DNA of 64,000 nt from Alicyclobacillaceae bacterium (GTDB lineage Bacteria; Bacillota; Bacilli; Kyrpidiales; Kyrpidiaceae). Below are positions 36,248 through 44,912 of this stretch, one piece after another; positions within the stretch are counted from its first letter, which is position 1, and the number at the start of each line of letters is the position of its first letter. The notes beneath the pieces were generated by a model. It had not been told where the DNA came from, ran no database searches, and saw nothing but the letters and a program-made list of their open reading frames with translations. Location: the NCBI GenBank assembly GCA_029961045.1, contig JASBVN010000005.1:38598-102597 (forward strand), given 5' to 3'. The position numbers and the translations under genes are program-made.

Positions 36248-37195
36248 TCACTCCCCGTTCGCTTCCGTCCGCTCGGCGACCCGCAATTTGGCGGATCGGG
36301 AGCGGGGATTTCGTTCGATTTCCTCCTGGCCGGGCTCGATCGGCTTGCGCCGGAAAAGCCGGAGCCGTGGACGGTAGCCACACGCGCAGACCGGCGTTCC
36401 GGGCGGACACACGCAGGTGCGGGATTCCTCCTGAAAAATCCGCTTGACGATTCGATCTTCTAATGAATGGAATGTAATCACCGCAAGTCGCCCCCCCGGC
36501 TTGAGAAGACCAATCGCCCCGTACACGCCTTCCTTGAGCGCTTCCAATTCATCGTTGACCGCGATTCGCAAGGCTTGAAAGGTCCTCCGAGCGGGGTGGG
36601 GACCCCGGCGCCGGGCGGGTGCCGGTACCGCGTCCAAAATGATTTCCACCAATTCCCCGGTGGTCTCGATGGGTTTCCGGCTCCGGCGGCGGACGATTCC
36701 CGCGGCGATGCGGGCCGCCCACCGTTCTTCCCCATATTCGCGGAAGATTCTCGTCAGTTCTTCTTCCGCCCACCCGTTGACGATCTCCCGGGCCGTCAAG
36801 GCGGCGCTGCGGTCCATCCGCATATCGAGGGGAGCATCCCGGCGGTAACTGAACCCGCGTTCCGCCTCGTCTACGTGCACCGAGGACATCCCTACGTCGA
36901 ACAGGATTCCGTCCACGCGGTCGAACCCGAGCTCCCGCACGATCAAACCGATCCGCCGAAAATTCCCTTTGACCACCGTCACCCGCCCCCCGAAGGGGGC
37001 CAAGCGTGCGGCGGCCGCCGCCAAGGCAGACTCGTCTTGGTCGATCCCGACCAACCGGCCATCCGGACTGCTCCGCCTCAAAATCTCTTCTGCGTGTCCC
37101 CCTCCTCCTAGGGTTCCATCGACATAGACCCCTCCGGAACGGGGAGCCAACGCCTCCACCGCCTCTCGGAGCAGGACCGGTTCGTGGTGGAACAC
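36248..37195 (-). CDS. rsmH: 16S rRNA (cytosine-1402-N4)-methyltransferase
   Basis: 315 residues, MraW/RsmH. SAM-binding YVDGTLGGGGHAEEIL, LVGIDQDESAL, DVGMSSVHVDEAERGFS and the C-terminal ITFHSLEDRIVKRIF. A CVCPPGTPVCACGY cysteine pattern near residue 265 may bind metal. GTG start. First methyltransferase of the division cluster, after mraZ. Confidence 0.96.
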   Translation of the reverse strand: MFHHEPVLLREAVEALAPRSGGVYVDGTLGGGGHAEEILRRSSPDGRLVGIDQDESALAAAAARLAPFGGRVTVVKGNFRRIGLIVRELGFDRVDGILFDVGMSSVHVDEAERGFSYRRDAPLDMRMDRSAALTAREIVNGWAEEELTRIFREYGEERWAARIAAGIVRRRSRKPIETTGELVEIILDAVPAPARRRGPHPARRTFQALRIAVNDELEALKEGVYGAIGLLKPGGRLAVITFHSLEDRIVKRIFQEESRTCVCPPGTPVCACGYRPRLRLFRRKPIEPGQEEIERNPRSRSAKLRVAERTEANGE

Positions 37196-37213
37196 CGCCG
37201 CGTCACTCCCCGA

Positions 37214-37645
37214 TCAAAAACCCAAGTCCACCAGACCTTCGGCAATTTCCGCAAAGGAATCCTGCGCTTGTCGGAAGTAGGACTCCCACGACTCTTTCGC
37301 CCACAGCTCCACCCGGTTCGAAACCCCGATGATGACGCAATCCCGTTCCAAAGAGGCGTAACTGCGCAACGAGGCGGGAATGAGAATCCGTCCCTGCCGA
37401 TCGAATTCGCACTCGGTGGCGCCTGAAAAGAAGAATCGCATGAACGCCCTGGCGTCGGCGCGGGCCATCGGCAGGCTTTTCAATTTCGCTTCTAACGTCT
37501 CCCACTCCCGTTTCGGATATGCGAACAGACAGCGGTCGAGTCCCCGGGTGAGAACGAACCCCTGGCCGAGGCCCTCGCGAAACTTTGCGGGCATGGTGAG
37601 CCGACCCTTGTCGTCGAGGCTGTGTGTGAACTCCCCCATGAACAC
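37214..37645 (-). CDS. mraZ: Transcriptional regulator MraZ
   Basis: 143 residues with two SpoVT/AbrB-like swapped-hairpin domains: [23 protein letters not shown] and [22 protein letters not shown]. MraZ binds repeats in its own promoter and sets expression of the division operon. GTG start (37643-37645) with the family beginning VFMGEF. The array of GTGG-type boxes right upstream fits autoregulation. Confidence 0.95.
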   Translation of the reverse strand: MFMGEFTHSLDDKGRLTMPAKFREGLGQGFVLTRGLDRCLFAYPKREWETLEAKLKSLPMARADARAFMRFFFSGATECEFDRQGRILIPASLRSYASLERDCVIIGVSNRVELWAKESWESYFRQAQDSFAEIAEGLVDLGF

Positions 37646-37650
37646 CTCGG

Positions 37651-37700
37651 CCCACCACCCTTCTCACCACAACTCCCCACTATCCCCCACTTTGCACCAC
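37651..37700 (-). promoter_or_regulatory. MraZ-box operator array
   Basis: Minus strand: GTGGTGCAAA, GTGGGGGATA, GTGGGGAGTT, GTGGTGAGAA in consecutive 10-base units (37661-37700), followed by a partial GGGTGGTGGG. The exact 10-base spacing puts all boxes on one face of the helix, the arrangement known for MraZ operators (repeats of GTGGGG). It overlaps where the mraZ transcript would start. Confidence 0.75.
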
Positions 37701-37724
37701 ACTTTCATATTCGCCCCGCCCCAC

Positions 37725-37756
37725 AAAAAATCCTGCCCTTCAGGGCAGGATTTTTT
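37725..37756 (-). terminator. Bidirectional terminator between panE and mraZ
   Basis: AAAAAATCCTGCCC-TTCA-GGGCAGGATTTTTT-type palindrome: ten GC-rich pairs with A and T runs on both sides, so it works on either strand. It ends the panE transcript 26 bases after its stop and isolates mraZ. Confidence 0.93.
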
Positions 37757-37781
37757 ATAGGGAAAAGGATAAATTTAATTT

Positions 37782-38738
37782 TTATTTTATATTTTGAAAT
37801 TTCGATTGAACCAATCGGGCCACCGTCGCCAGAACGGGAACGGAAACCCCCGCCTCCTCCGCCGCCTTCAGGAGATCCCCGTAGACGGCGTCCCACTCGG
37901 GGCGCCGCCGGAATTCCCAATCCTGCAGCATCGAAGAGCGGTTGCGGGCAGTCGCCCGGATCACTTCCAACACATAAGACCAAAGTGTCTCCTCCGTTTC
38001 CGCCACACCGGCCCGGGCGGCCAGCCGCCCGACTTCCCGCACCACGTCGGCAGCCACGGCCCGGACCGCCGAACGGTGCAAAATCTCGCCGTTGCAACAT
38101 TCCAGCAAAGCGGTCAATCCATTGATCGCCGCGTTGGCCGCCGCCTTGCGCCATACTTCACGGGCCAAATCGGGCGACGCGGCCGCCGCGATCCCGGCTT
38201 CCCGCAAAACCTGCTCCATCCTCCGCAAAAAAGGCGGCGGTTCGCCGGGAGGCCCAGGCACGCCGATTGTCAGCGTGCCTTCGCCGCGCACCTCCACCGT
38301 CCGGTCGTCCGGCCGCATCAGCCCGTAGGTCAATACGCCGGCCGCATAACGGGAAGGAGGCACCCCCCAGGTTCGAGGGATCCGCAGAAGATCCACTCCG
38401 TTTTGAATCCGCAGGACGGGTACCGGTGGCCATCCCGCGGGTCCCGGATCCACCCGGTCCCGATCCTCTCCCTTCACGCACACCGCCATCCAATCCACTT
38501 CGCGGGGAAACCCCCGCGACACAGGCCGGCATTCAGGAAAAACGGTCGTCTCGCCCCGGGCCGACACCCACCGGATCCCCCGTTCCCCTATCACCTGACA
38601 CTGTTTTTCCCGGCGACAGAGCAACGTCACCCGGTGCCCGGCCTCCGCCAGATGAGCGGCCAGCCACAAACCGACGGCGCCGGCGCCTACGACTGCAATC
38701 CGGTCTCTTTCTCCCCGTCCGGCCCCGTCATCCACCAT
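37782..38738 (-). CDS. panE: Ketopantoate reductase
   Basis: 318 residues, NADP-dependent reductase of the pantothenate/CoA pathway. Rossmann start IAVVGAGAVGLWLAAHLAEAG, middle ILRIQNGVD, catalytic lysine in VWRKAAANAAINGLTALL, and the SSMLQDWEFRRRPEWDAV signature. The ATG at 38736-38738 overlaps the preceding small gene by 52 bases. A further GTG directly follows and is an alternative. Same neighbourhood as B. subtilis ylbQ next to mraZ. Confidence 0.88.
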   Translation of the reverse strand: MVDDGAGRGERDRIAVVGAGAVGLWLAAHLAEAGHRVTLLCRREKQCQVIGERGIRWVSARGETTVFPECRPVSRGFPREVDWMAVCVKGEDRDRVDPGPAGWPPVPVLRIQNGVDLLRIPRTWGVPPSRYAAGVLTYGLMRPDDRTVEVRGEGTLTIGVPGPPGEPPPFLRRMEQVLREAGIAAAASPDLAREVWRKAAANAAINGLTALLECCNGEILHRSAVRAVAADVVREVGRLAARAGVAETEETLWSYVLEVIRATARNRSSMLQDWEFRRRPEWDAVYGDLLKAAEEAGVSVPVLATVARLVQSKFQNIK

Positions 38739-38971
38739 ACCACCTGTTCCTCCCGATTCCGGCGGCCGCGCGACTGCTCCGACCTTTCCCGTCCCCCGCG
38801 AAAGGGGCGGGCGCTTTGACCCCGGCCGCCCTGTTCCGGTTTTTCTTCCAGCCACTCGGCCACCCTACGCGCCAGCCGGGCGGCCGACCGGCGCCCGCGG
38901 GGAGTGCTCAGCCACAACACCCCGGCTGCCGCAAGCCAGATCCAGAGGTCGTCCTTCGAGCGCCGCCACAT
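38687..38971 (-). CDS. Small hypothetical membrane protein
   Basis: 94 residues. One N-terminal hydrophobic helix (LWIWLAAAGVLWL) preceded by a charged MWRRSKDD and followed by a very basic, Arg/Gly-rich tail (RPFRGGRERSEQSRGRRNREEQ). A GGGAGG site lies nine bases before the ATG. It overlaps panE by 52 bases in another frame, which is unusual but could couple translation. No family recognised; the tail could be a coding artefact. Confidence 0.5.
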   Translation of the reverse strand: MWRRSKDDLWIWLAAAGVLWLSTPRGRRSAARLARRVAEWLEEKPEQGGRGQSARPFRGGRERSEQSRGRRNREEQVVWWMTGPDGEKETGLQS

Positions 38972-39050
38972 CCGTCTCCGCCTCCCTCTTGCTCCGCTGC
39001 AACTCCGCTACGGCTATCGTACCCGCGGCATGCGGGAGGCATGCGCTCGA

Positions 39051-40577
39051 TCAAACGGGATAAACGGCGTGTTTCCGGCGGGCGAACACCATTCGCTTGC
39101 CTTCGGCGGCTTCAAACCGGCGGATCAACTCCTCCCGGAGGCGTGCGGGATCGACGATTTCGTCGACCACCAGTTCGCCGGCCAACCGGTAGATGTCAAT
39201 ATCCCGGGCGTATTCCATCCGCTTTTCTTCGACAAAGGCGCGCCGCTCTTCCTCCGGCATCTCCCGAATCTTGTTGCTGTACACCGCGTTGACCGCCGCC
39301 TCCGGCCCCATGACGGCAATTTGGGCAGAAGGCAGCGCCAGACAGGCGTCCGGCTCGAAGGCCGGTCCCGCCATCGCGTACAGGCCGGCTCCGTACGCCT
39401 TGCGGACGATCACCGAGATTTTCGGCACCGTCGCCTCGGACACGGCGGCGATCATTTTCGCGCCGTGCCGAATGATACCCGCCCGTTCCACTTTCGTCCC
39501 GATCATGAATCCCGGCACGTCCGCCAAAAAGAGCAGGGGAATCGAGAAAGCGTCACACAGCATGATGAACCGGGCCGCCTTGTCGGCGGAGTCGACAAAC
39601 AACACTCCGCCCTTGACCTTGGGCTGGTTCGCCACGATTCCCACCACCCGGCCGTTCAGGCGGGCAAAACCGGTGATGATCTCTTGGGCATAGAGCTTTT
39701 TGATCTCAAAGAATGACCCCTCGTCCACCAGTCGGTCGATGACCTCGTACATGTCGAAGGGCACATTCTGATTGTCTGGAATGATCGCCCCCAGCGGCCT
39801 TTCCGACTCTTTGGGGCTCCGCGGCGGCGCCGTCGGAGGAAGTTCCTCCCAATGAGAGGGCATAAAGCTGAGATACGTCCGGGCCGCCCGGATGGCCTCT
39901 TCCTCCGAGCCGGCCAAAATGTCGCCGCAACCGCTCACCGAACAGTGCATCCGGGCGCCGCCCATCTCCTCCAAGGTCACCTTTTCCCCGATGACCATTT
40001 CCGCCATGCGCGGCGACCCGAGGTACATGCTGGCATTGCCCTCCACCATGATGACCACGTCGCAAAAGGCGGGAATGTACGCCCCTCCCGCCGCGGAGGG
40101 CCCGAACAACAGACAGACTTGAGGCACTACCCCGGACAGCCGGACCTGGTGATAAAAGATTCGGCCCGCCCCTCTCCGCCCAGGAAACATTTCCACCTGA
40201 TCGGTGATGCGCGCTCCCGCCGAATCCACCAGGTACAGCATGGGAACCCGCATTTTCTCCGCTTGTTCCTGAATCCGTAAAATTTTCTCGACCGTCCGGG
40301 CTCCCCACGATCCCGCCTTGACGGTCGAGTCGTTGGCCATAAAACACACCGTGCGGCCGCCGATGCGCCCAACCCCCGTGACCACGCCGTCCGCCGGAAG
40401 GTTCGTGTCGCTGCAGTTGGCAAATAGTCCGTCTTCGAATTCGATGTCATCGTCGAGCAGCAGACGCAGCCGCTCCCGGACAAACAACTTCCGCTCCTGC
40501 CGGAGCTTGGCATGGTATTTTTCGTCCCCGCCGCGGAGGATCCGCCGGCGCGTCTGCTCGTAGCGTTCCATGTCCAT
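39051..40577 (-). CDS. yngE: Acyl-CoA carboxylase carboxyltransferase subunit (YngE-like)
   Basis: 508 residues. Two crotonase-like halves with GRVAYLVDSAGA-type N-half motif (LVDSAGARITDQVEMFPGRRG), oxyanion GPSAAGGAY and C-half DVPGFMIGTKVE plus KAYGAGLYAM. It transfers CO2 from carboxybiotin to an acyl-CoA. Next to HMG-CoA lyase, the likely substrate is 3-methylcrotonyl-CoA from leucine degradation. It lies 17 bases after yngG. No biotin carboxylase gene is in the operon. ATG start. Confidence 0.85.
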   Translation of the reverse strand: MDMERYEQTRRRILRGGDEKYHAKLRQERKLFVRERLRLLLDDDIEFEDGLFANCSDTNLPADGVVTGVGRIGGRTVCFMANDSTVKAGSWGARTVEKILRIQEQAEKMRVPMLYLVDSAGARITDQVEMFPGRRGAGRIFYHQVRLSGVVPQVCLLFGPSAAGGAYIPAFCDVVIMVEGNASMYLGSPRMAEMVIGEKVTLEEMGGARMHCSVSGCGDILAGSEEEAIRAARTYLSFMPSHWEELPPTAPPRSPKESERPLGAIIPDNQNVPFDMYEVIDRLVDEGSFFEIKKLYAQEIITGFARLNGRVVGIVANQPKVKGGVLFVDSADKAARFIMLCDAFSIPLLFLADVPGFMIGTKVERAGIIRHGAKMIAAVSEATVPKISVIVRKAYGAGLYAMAGPAFEPDACLALPSAQIAVMGPEAAVNAVYSNKIREMPEEERRAFVEEKRMEYARDIDIYRLAGELVVDEIVDPARLREELIRRFEAAEGKRMVFARRKHAVYPV

Positions 40578-40594
40578 TTCTGAATCCCTCCGTC

Positions 40595-41500
40595 TCAGCC
40601 AGCGGCCCGCCGCGCTCTCAGGTTGCGCCCTGGCAGCGGACGGCCCAAATGATCCTCCATGTAAGCGGCCGCCTCGATCAGCCGATCGAGGTCGACGCCG
40701 GTTTCAATTCCGCACCCGTGAAGCAAATATACGACGTCCTCCGTCGCCACGTTCCCCGTCGCGCCGGGGGCGTAAGGACAGCCGCCCAACCCGCCCGCGG
40801 AAGCGTCAAAGACGCAAATCCCGTACTCCAGCGCGGCGTATATGTTGGCTGCCGCCATCCCCCGCGTATCGTGAAAATGCAAAGCCAGCCGCTCCGCCGG
40901 AACGCGCTGGCGGAGAGCGTCCAGAAGGCGACGGACGTCCCCGGGGGTAGCGATTCCGATGGTATCGCCGATCGACAACTCATCGATCCCCATCTCCAGA
41001 AGGCGCTCCGCCACCCCGATCACCTGTTTCGGGGAAACCGGCCCTTCGTAAGGGCACCCGAAGGCGGTGGACACATACCCCCGGACGAACATCCCGGCGG
41101 CTTTCGCTTCCCGGACTGTCTCTTCGAGCACCGGGTACGTCTCGGCGATCGATTTGTTGATATTTCGAACATTATGGGTTTCACTGGCCGACATGAACAC
41201 CGCCACAGCACGGAGGCCGGCCTCAGCCGCCCTCTCCAGACCTTTGACGTTGGGCACCAGTGCGCTGTACTGGACCCCCTCCCGCCTGCGGATGCGACGG
41301 GCCACTTCCCCGGCGTCCGCCAAAGCCGGGATCCATTTCGGATGAACGAAAGACGTAATCTCGATGCGGCGCAGGCCGGCCGCGCCAAGCCGGTCGATCC
41401 ACTCCACCTTCACCTCGGTGGGCACCACCCCCCGCTCGTTCTGAAGGCCGTCCCGCGGACCGACCTCGACAATCTCCACCCGTCGAGGAAAACTTTGCAT
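40595..41500 (-). CDS. yngG: Hydroxymethylglutaryl-CoA lyase
   Basis: 301 residues, DRE-TIM fold. Motif VEVGPRDGLQNE, metal-binding HFH (208-210), and catalytic Cys241 in GGLGGCPYAPGATGN. Splits HMG-CoA to acetoacetate and acetyl-CoA, the last step of leucine breakdown. ATG at 41498-41500 after TGAGGTG; 11 bases after the biotin carrier. The open frame upstream to 41791 is not used. Confidence 0.92.
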   Translation of the reverse strand: MQSFPRRVEIVEVGPRDGLQNERGVVPTEVKVEWIDRLGAAGLRRIEITSFVHPKWIPALADAGEVARRIRRREGVQYSALVPNVKGLERAAEAGLRAVAVFMSASETHNVRNINKSIAETYPVLEETVREAKAAGMFVRGYVSTAFGCPYEGPVSPKQVIGVAERLLEMGIDELSIGDTIGIATPGDVRRLLDALRQRVPAERLALHFHDTRGMAAANIYAALEYGICVFDASAGGLGGCPYAPGATGNVATEDVVYLLHGCGIETGVDLDRLIEAAAYMEDHLGRPLPGRNLRARRAAG

Positions 41501-41511
41501 CGGTTCACACC

Positions 41512-41727
41512 TCAATCTTCGAGGGCGACCAGTGGATCGCCTTCGTTGACAAAATCTCCTTGCCGGACGAGAACTTCTTTGACTACTCCGGAAATCTCGC
41601 TGGTGACGGGAATTTCCATTTTCATCGATTCGATCATCACCACGTCCTGCCCGGGCTGCACGCCGTCCCCGGGTTGCACCAAGACTTGCATCACCGTTCC
41701 CGCCATAGCTGACAGAATCTGTTTCAT
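41512..41727 (-). CDS. yngHB: Biotin/lipoyl carrier protein (BCCP-like)
   Basis: 71 residues, only the biotinyl domain. Lys36 in ESMKMEIP is the biotinylation site; the fold ends GDFVNEGDPLVALED. It would shuttle carboxyl groups for the carboxyltransferase downstream. ATG after GGAGGTG. First gene of the operon; a separate short carrier like B. subtilis YngHB. Confidence 0.92.
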   Translation of the reverse strand: MKQILSAMAGTVMQVLVQPGDGVQPGQDVVMIESMKMEIPVTSEISGVVKEVLVRQGDFVNEGDPLVALED

Positions 41728-41899
41728 GGTCGCACCTCCAGAAGAATCGCTCCGTACGCGACTCGATTCCCCTTATGACTTTCGACGCCACCCCGGAAAA
41801 TCCCTTCTGCCGAGCGATCGCTCGTTCGGAAAAGAAACCGTCAGGGCCCCTTGTTTTCCCCTTGCCCCGGGAGTAACCTTGTCATCGAGGTGACCCGAC

Positions 41900-42664
41900 A
41901 TGCACCCCATCTCCACCACCCGTCCCTTGTTTCGGCAGGTAGCCCTTGTTACGGGGGCGTCCGGAGAAATCGGCCGAGAAATCGCACTGGCTCTATCCCG
42001 GGCAGGGGCATATGTCGCCCTTCACTACCACACCCGACGGGATTCGGCCCTGGAAGGAGCTTCCCTGTGCCGGCAGAACGGAAGCGAAGCCGTCGCCGTC
42101 GCGGCCAACCTGACCCGCCGGCGGGAAGTCGAAGCCATGGTCGAATACGTCACGCGATCCTTAGGGCCCATTCATATTTTAGTCAACGCCGCCGGCCGCA
42201 CCCGCCACGCCCTGGTCGCCGACACGACAGAAGAAGATTGGGACGATTTGATCGACATCAACCTCAAGGGGGTCTTTTTGACGTGTCGCTCGGTTCTGCC
42301 GACGATGATCGGCCGCCGGTACGGCCGCATCATCAACATCGCGTCGATCTGGGGACAGACGGGCGCAGCCGGCGAAGCGGCCTACTCCGCCGCCAAAGGA
42401 GGCGTGATCAGCTTCACCCGCGCTCTGGCCAAAGAGGTGGCGCGCTGCGGCATCACCGTCAACGCCGTGGCTCCTGGAGCGGTGGATACCGACATGTTGG
42501 CCCCCCTGACGGAAGACGAAAAGGCGGAACTGGCGGAACGCATTCCCGTCGGCCGCCTCGGCAAGCCCTCGGACGTCGCCCAGGCGGTGGTGTTTCTGGC
42601 ACTCCCTGCCAACGATTGGTTGACCGGCCAGACTCTCAGCCCGAACGGAGGACTCTATCCATAA
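41900..42664 (+). CDS. SDR-family oxidoreductase, FabG/YmfI-like
   Basis: 254 residues. Cofactor motif TGASGEIGREIA, NAAG, catalytic Ser-Tyr-Lys in NIASIWG and YSAAKGG, and terminal GQTLSPNGGLYP. The FabG-like form suggests a 3-oxoacyl-(ACP or CoA) reductase using NADPH; the substrate is not known. It is the only plus-strand gene in the first 57 kb, divergent from the biotin-carrier operon with 172 bases between. ATG after GAGGTGA. Horizontal gain or simple inversion is possible; base composition is not different. Confidence 0.8.
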   Translation: MHPISTTRPLFRQVALVTGASGEIGREIALALSRAGAYVALHYHTRRDSALEGASLCRQNGSEAVAVAANLTRRREVEAMVEYVTRSLGPIHILVNAAGRTRHALVADTTEEDWDDLIDINLKGVFLTCRSVLPTMIGRRYGRIINIASIWGQTGAAGEAAYSAAKGGVISFTRALAKEVARCGITVNAVAPGAVDTDMLAPLTEDEKAELAERIPVGRLGKPSDVAQAVVFLALPANDWLTGQTLSPNGGLYP

Positions 42665-42688
42665 AAAACCCGTAGCCGCAGCTACGGG
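42663..42688 (-). terminator. Terminator after the IscA-type gene
   Basis: Palindrome CCCGTAGC-CGCA-GCTACGGG; the minus transcript ends in six U. It overlaps the SDR stop codon, which has no T-run on the plus strand, so it may act weakly there too. Confidence 0.8.
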
Positions 42689-42722
42689 CCGGTCAAGACT
42701 GCCGATTCACCTGATACGCGGT

Positions 42723-43079
42723 TCAATGTCCGCAGGTGCCCGGTTGTCCGGCGTCGTCCGCCGTCCGGAACGAACTTCCGCATCCGCAGGTGGAAACGGC
42801 ATTGGGGTTGTGGATCTTAAACCCCGCCCCCATCAGCGAATCCACGTAGTCGATCTCCGCTCCCTGAAGATAACGGGCGCTCATCGGATCGATGACGACG
42901 CGGATACCGGAAGTCTCCACCACCTGGTCGTCGTCCTTGGGTTCGTCAAGGGCCATGCCGTAACTGAACCCGCTGCATCCGCCGGCTTTGATAAACACGC
43001 GGACCGCCAAGTCTTCCCGCCCTTTGTCGGCCATGATCGACTTGAGCTTGTCGGCAGCCCCTTGCGTCAATGTGACCAT
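42723..43079 (-). CDS. Fe-S cluster insertion protein, ErpA/IscA type
   Basis: 118 residues. Three cysteines in IscA positions: Cys35 (GGCSGFSY), Cys98 and Cys100 (CGCGSSF). It is an A-type carrier that delivers iron-sulphur clusters. A 14-residue C-terminal tail ends GQPGTCGH, an extra cysteine outside the usual fold. The ATG at 43077-43079 has GGGAGGTG upstream; an upstream GTG is in frame. Confidence 0.88.
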   Translation of the reverse strand: MVTLTQGAADKLKSIMADKGREDLAVRVFIKAGGCSGFSYGMALDEPKDDDQVVETSGIRVVIDPMSARYLQGAEIDYVDSLMGAGFKIHNPNAVSTCGCGSSFRTADDAGQPGTCGH

Positions 43080-43167
43080 CCCAATCACCTCCCGGGAGGA
43101 TCTTTCCTCCTCTCAACAAGTGTAGCCCGATTCGTCCGAGCACGCAAGGCGCCCCCGCACCCTTCCG

Positions 43168-43635
43168 TCAAGCGGACGGATCCCACAAATCCCGGATTAA
43201 ATAAAAGGCCGCACCCCGGTTGTCCCAGATCGCCTCCGCCACTGAAATGGAAAACAATCCGTTGCGGGCCAAACGGTACAGTTGCGCCAAACTTTCAATG
43301 GGATACAAGGTCCGGTTGACCTTGTCCAGGTACAGCCGTCCCTCTTCATCCTGGTGGACGCGCTCGGCATAGGCGAGATTCAACCGTTCAGACAGGTCAT
43401 CCCCCGCAAACGTTTCGACCACCGCACAGTAACGGAACGCCGTATCGACGTAGAGAAGGTGCTGGGTTTCAACCCCTTCCCGCTTTTTCTGTTGTAAAAT
43501 CTCCAGGGCCCTCAACAACCGTTCCGCGGCTTCCGCCTGTTTCACCCGCTGATACTGCTCGGTCACGTCCTTGCCCAGGGCGTCAAACACCTTCCCGTCT
43601 TTCATCGTCAGCGGATAGACAAATTCGTGATCCAC
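43168..43635 (-). CDS. Hypothetical protein, unknown family
   Basis: 155 residues, soluble. The middle is helical and charged (VKQAEAAERLLRALEILQQKKREG) and the C-terminal half is mixed. No catalytic motif recognised. GTG start (43633-43635) after AGGGGGG. Alone between the ErpA-type and HAD genes. A TATACT-like -10 lies upstream without a clear -35. Confidence 0.6.
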   Translation of the reverse strand: MDHEFVYPLTMKDGKVFDALGKDVTEQYQRVKQAEAAERLLRALEILQQKKREGVETQHLLYVDTAFRYCAVVETFAGDDLSERLNLAYAERVHQDEEGRLYLDKVNRTLYPIESLAQLYRLARNGLFSISVAEAIWDNRGAAFYLIRDLWDPSA

Positions 43636-43745
43636 CGGAATCCCCCCTGGCGGAGACGACCCGTCCGGTGCGGAGCGGCGTTAAACGGATCTTTACTATA
43701 CAGTATAACACAGAGAAACGGATGTGCGCGAATTTTTTGCGAAAC

Positions 43746-44552
43746 TCAAAGCCCCGGAGTCGAATCCTCCGGGGGACCGATTGCGGTGCGATTTCGCCTT
43801 ACCCGCTCCCCTTCCTCTCCGCGGGACACAATGACCCGGGGGACCTCCCGCAGATCCGACACGGACCGCCACCGCGAGCGGTAGTCTTCCGGGATCACCG
43901 CATGGTCGAATTCCCAAGTCTGCGCCTCCGGGACGTGGATTGCCTGCAGGCCCAATTGAAGGGCGGGAAGAATATCATTGCGGAGGGAATTGCCCACCAT
44001 CCAAGATTCGCTCTCCGGAATTCGGTGCAACTCCAACAATTGCCGCAGCCGAATCCGGTCTTTGAACGGCGTTACAAATCTCCGGTCGGGAGCAAAATAG
44101 CGGTCGATTCCCGCTTGGACGAGCTTTTGAACTTGAATCTCCTCGTCCCCTCCGGTATACAAATACAATTGACAACCCCGGTCCCGAAGTTCCTCGAGAA
44201 CTTCCCGGGCCCCAGGGTACAGTTCCACCGGAGACTGGTACACCTGATAACCGAGCAGCAGGAGCCGCTTTTCCTCCTCGGGATCCGCCGGACGATCGAA
44301 ACGGCTGCACAACTCGCGATACGCTGCAACCAGGGAGCGTGGAAACCGGTCTTTGCCCAGACCCTCCCGCTGCACTTGGTAAAGGTCGATTTCCCCTTGG
44401 CGCCTCCAGATCTCCTCACCCGATATGCCCGTATCGGCAAACAAGAGAAGCATCCGTTCCACAAAGGCCTGCCTGGCGCGAAGAAAGTGCACGTTGCAGT
44501 GCACCAGGGTATCATCCAAATCAAAAATCACATGCGGTTCCATCTGATCCAT
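43746..44552 (-). CDS. HAD-superfamily hydrolase
   Basis: 268 residues. Motif I FDLDDTL (nucleophile Asp), motif II threonine in LYTGGD, motif III lysine in TPFKDRIRL, motif IV MVGNSLRND. A helical cap domain (about 18-100) follows motif I. Likely a phosphatase of small substrates. ATG start; a second ATG four codons later is possible. The C-terminus (about 230-268) is charged and poorly conserved-looking. Confidence 0.82.
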   Translation of the reverse strand: MDQMEPHVIFDLDDTLVHCNVHFLRARQAFVERMLLLFADTGISGEEIWRRQGEIDLYQVQREGLGKDRFPRSLVAAYRELCSRFDRPADPEEEKRLLLLGYQVYQSPVELYPGAREVLEELRDRGCQLYLYTGGDEEIQVQKLVQAGIDRYFAPDRRFVTPFKDRIRLRQLLELHRIPESESWMVGNSLRNDILPALQLGLQAIHVPEAQTWEFDHAVIPEDYRSRWRSVSDLREVPRVIVSRGEEGERVRRNRTAIGPPEDSTPGL

Positions 44553-44624
44553 CCATTCCTGCCGCCCAAGCGGCGGGCGGCGTTCTCCCGTTTTCCGGGA
44601 CAGTAAGCTGCCTTCTTTCCGGAT

Positions 44625-44855
44625 TTACCGGCTCATGAGGGCCGCGGCCACCCAAAAGGCGACCGCCACCAGCACCCCCACTGCCGCCCAGAGGGCAAAC
44701 CCCTTCCCGTACCGGCCGAACAGGCCGGTCAAAAACCCGAGGGTCCACGGCATCGGGCGGTCCGGATAGGCGGCGTGATAGGCCTCTTCTTGTTCGGTAT
44801 AAAGGCGCTTCAACCGCTCCTGATAGCGGCCGGCGCCGCGATCTTTTCGGGGCAT
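44625..44855 (-). CDS. Small hypothetical membrane protein
   Basis: 76 residues. Basic N-terminal half (RYQERLKRLYTEQEEAYHAAYPDRP) and one C-terminal membrane helix (FALWAAVGVLVAVAFWVAAAL). The ATG at 44853-44855 is chosen over an in-frame GTG three codons upstream. No family recognised. Confidence 0.55.
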   Translation of the reverse strand: MPRKDRGAGRYQERLKRLYTEQEEAYHAAYPDRPMPWTLGFLTGLFGRYGKGFALWAAVGVLVAVAFWVAAALMSR

Positions 44856-44912
44856 GTCGTCCACCCTTTCTTCGTGGCCGTTTATGCCCTAGTATCGGCC
44901 CTCCCGCCGACC

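Noticed and set aside
37704..37724. mraZ promoter
   Set aside because: Only a TATGAA-like -10 is visible between the terminator and the MraZ boxes, with no acceptable -35, so no promoter was called.
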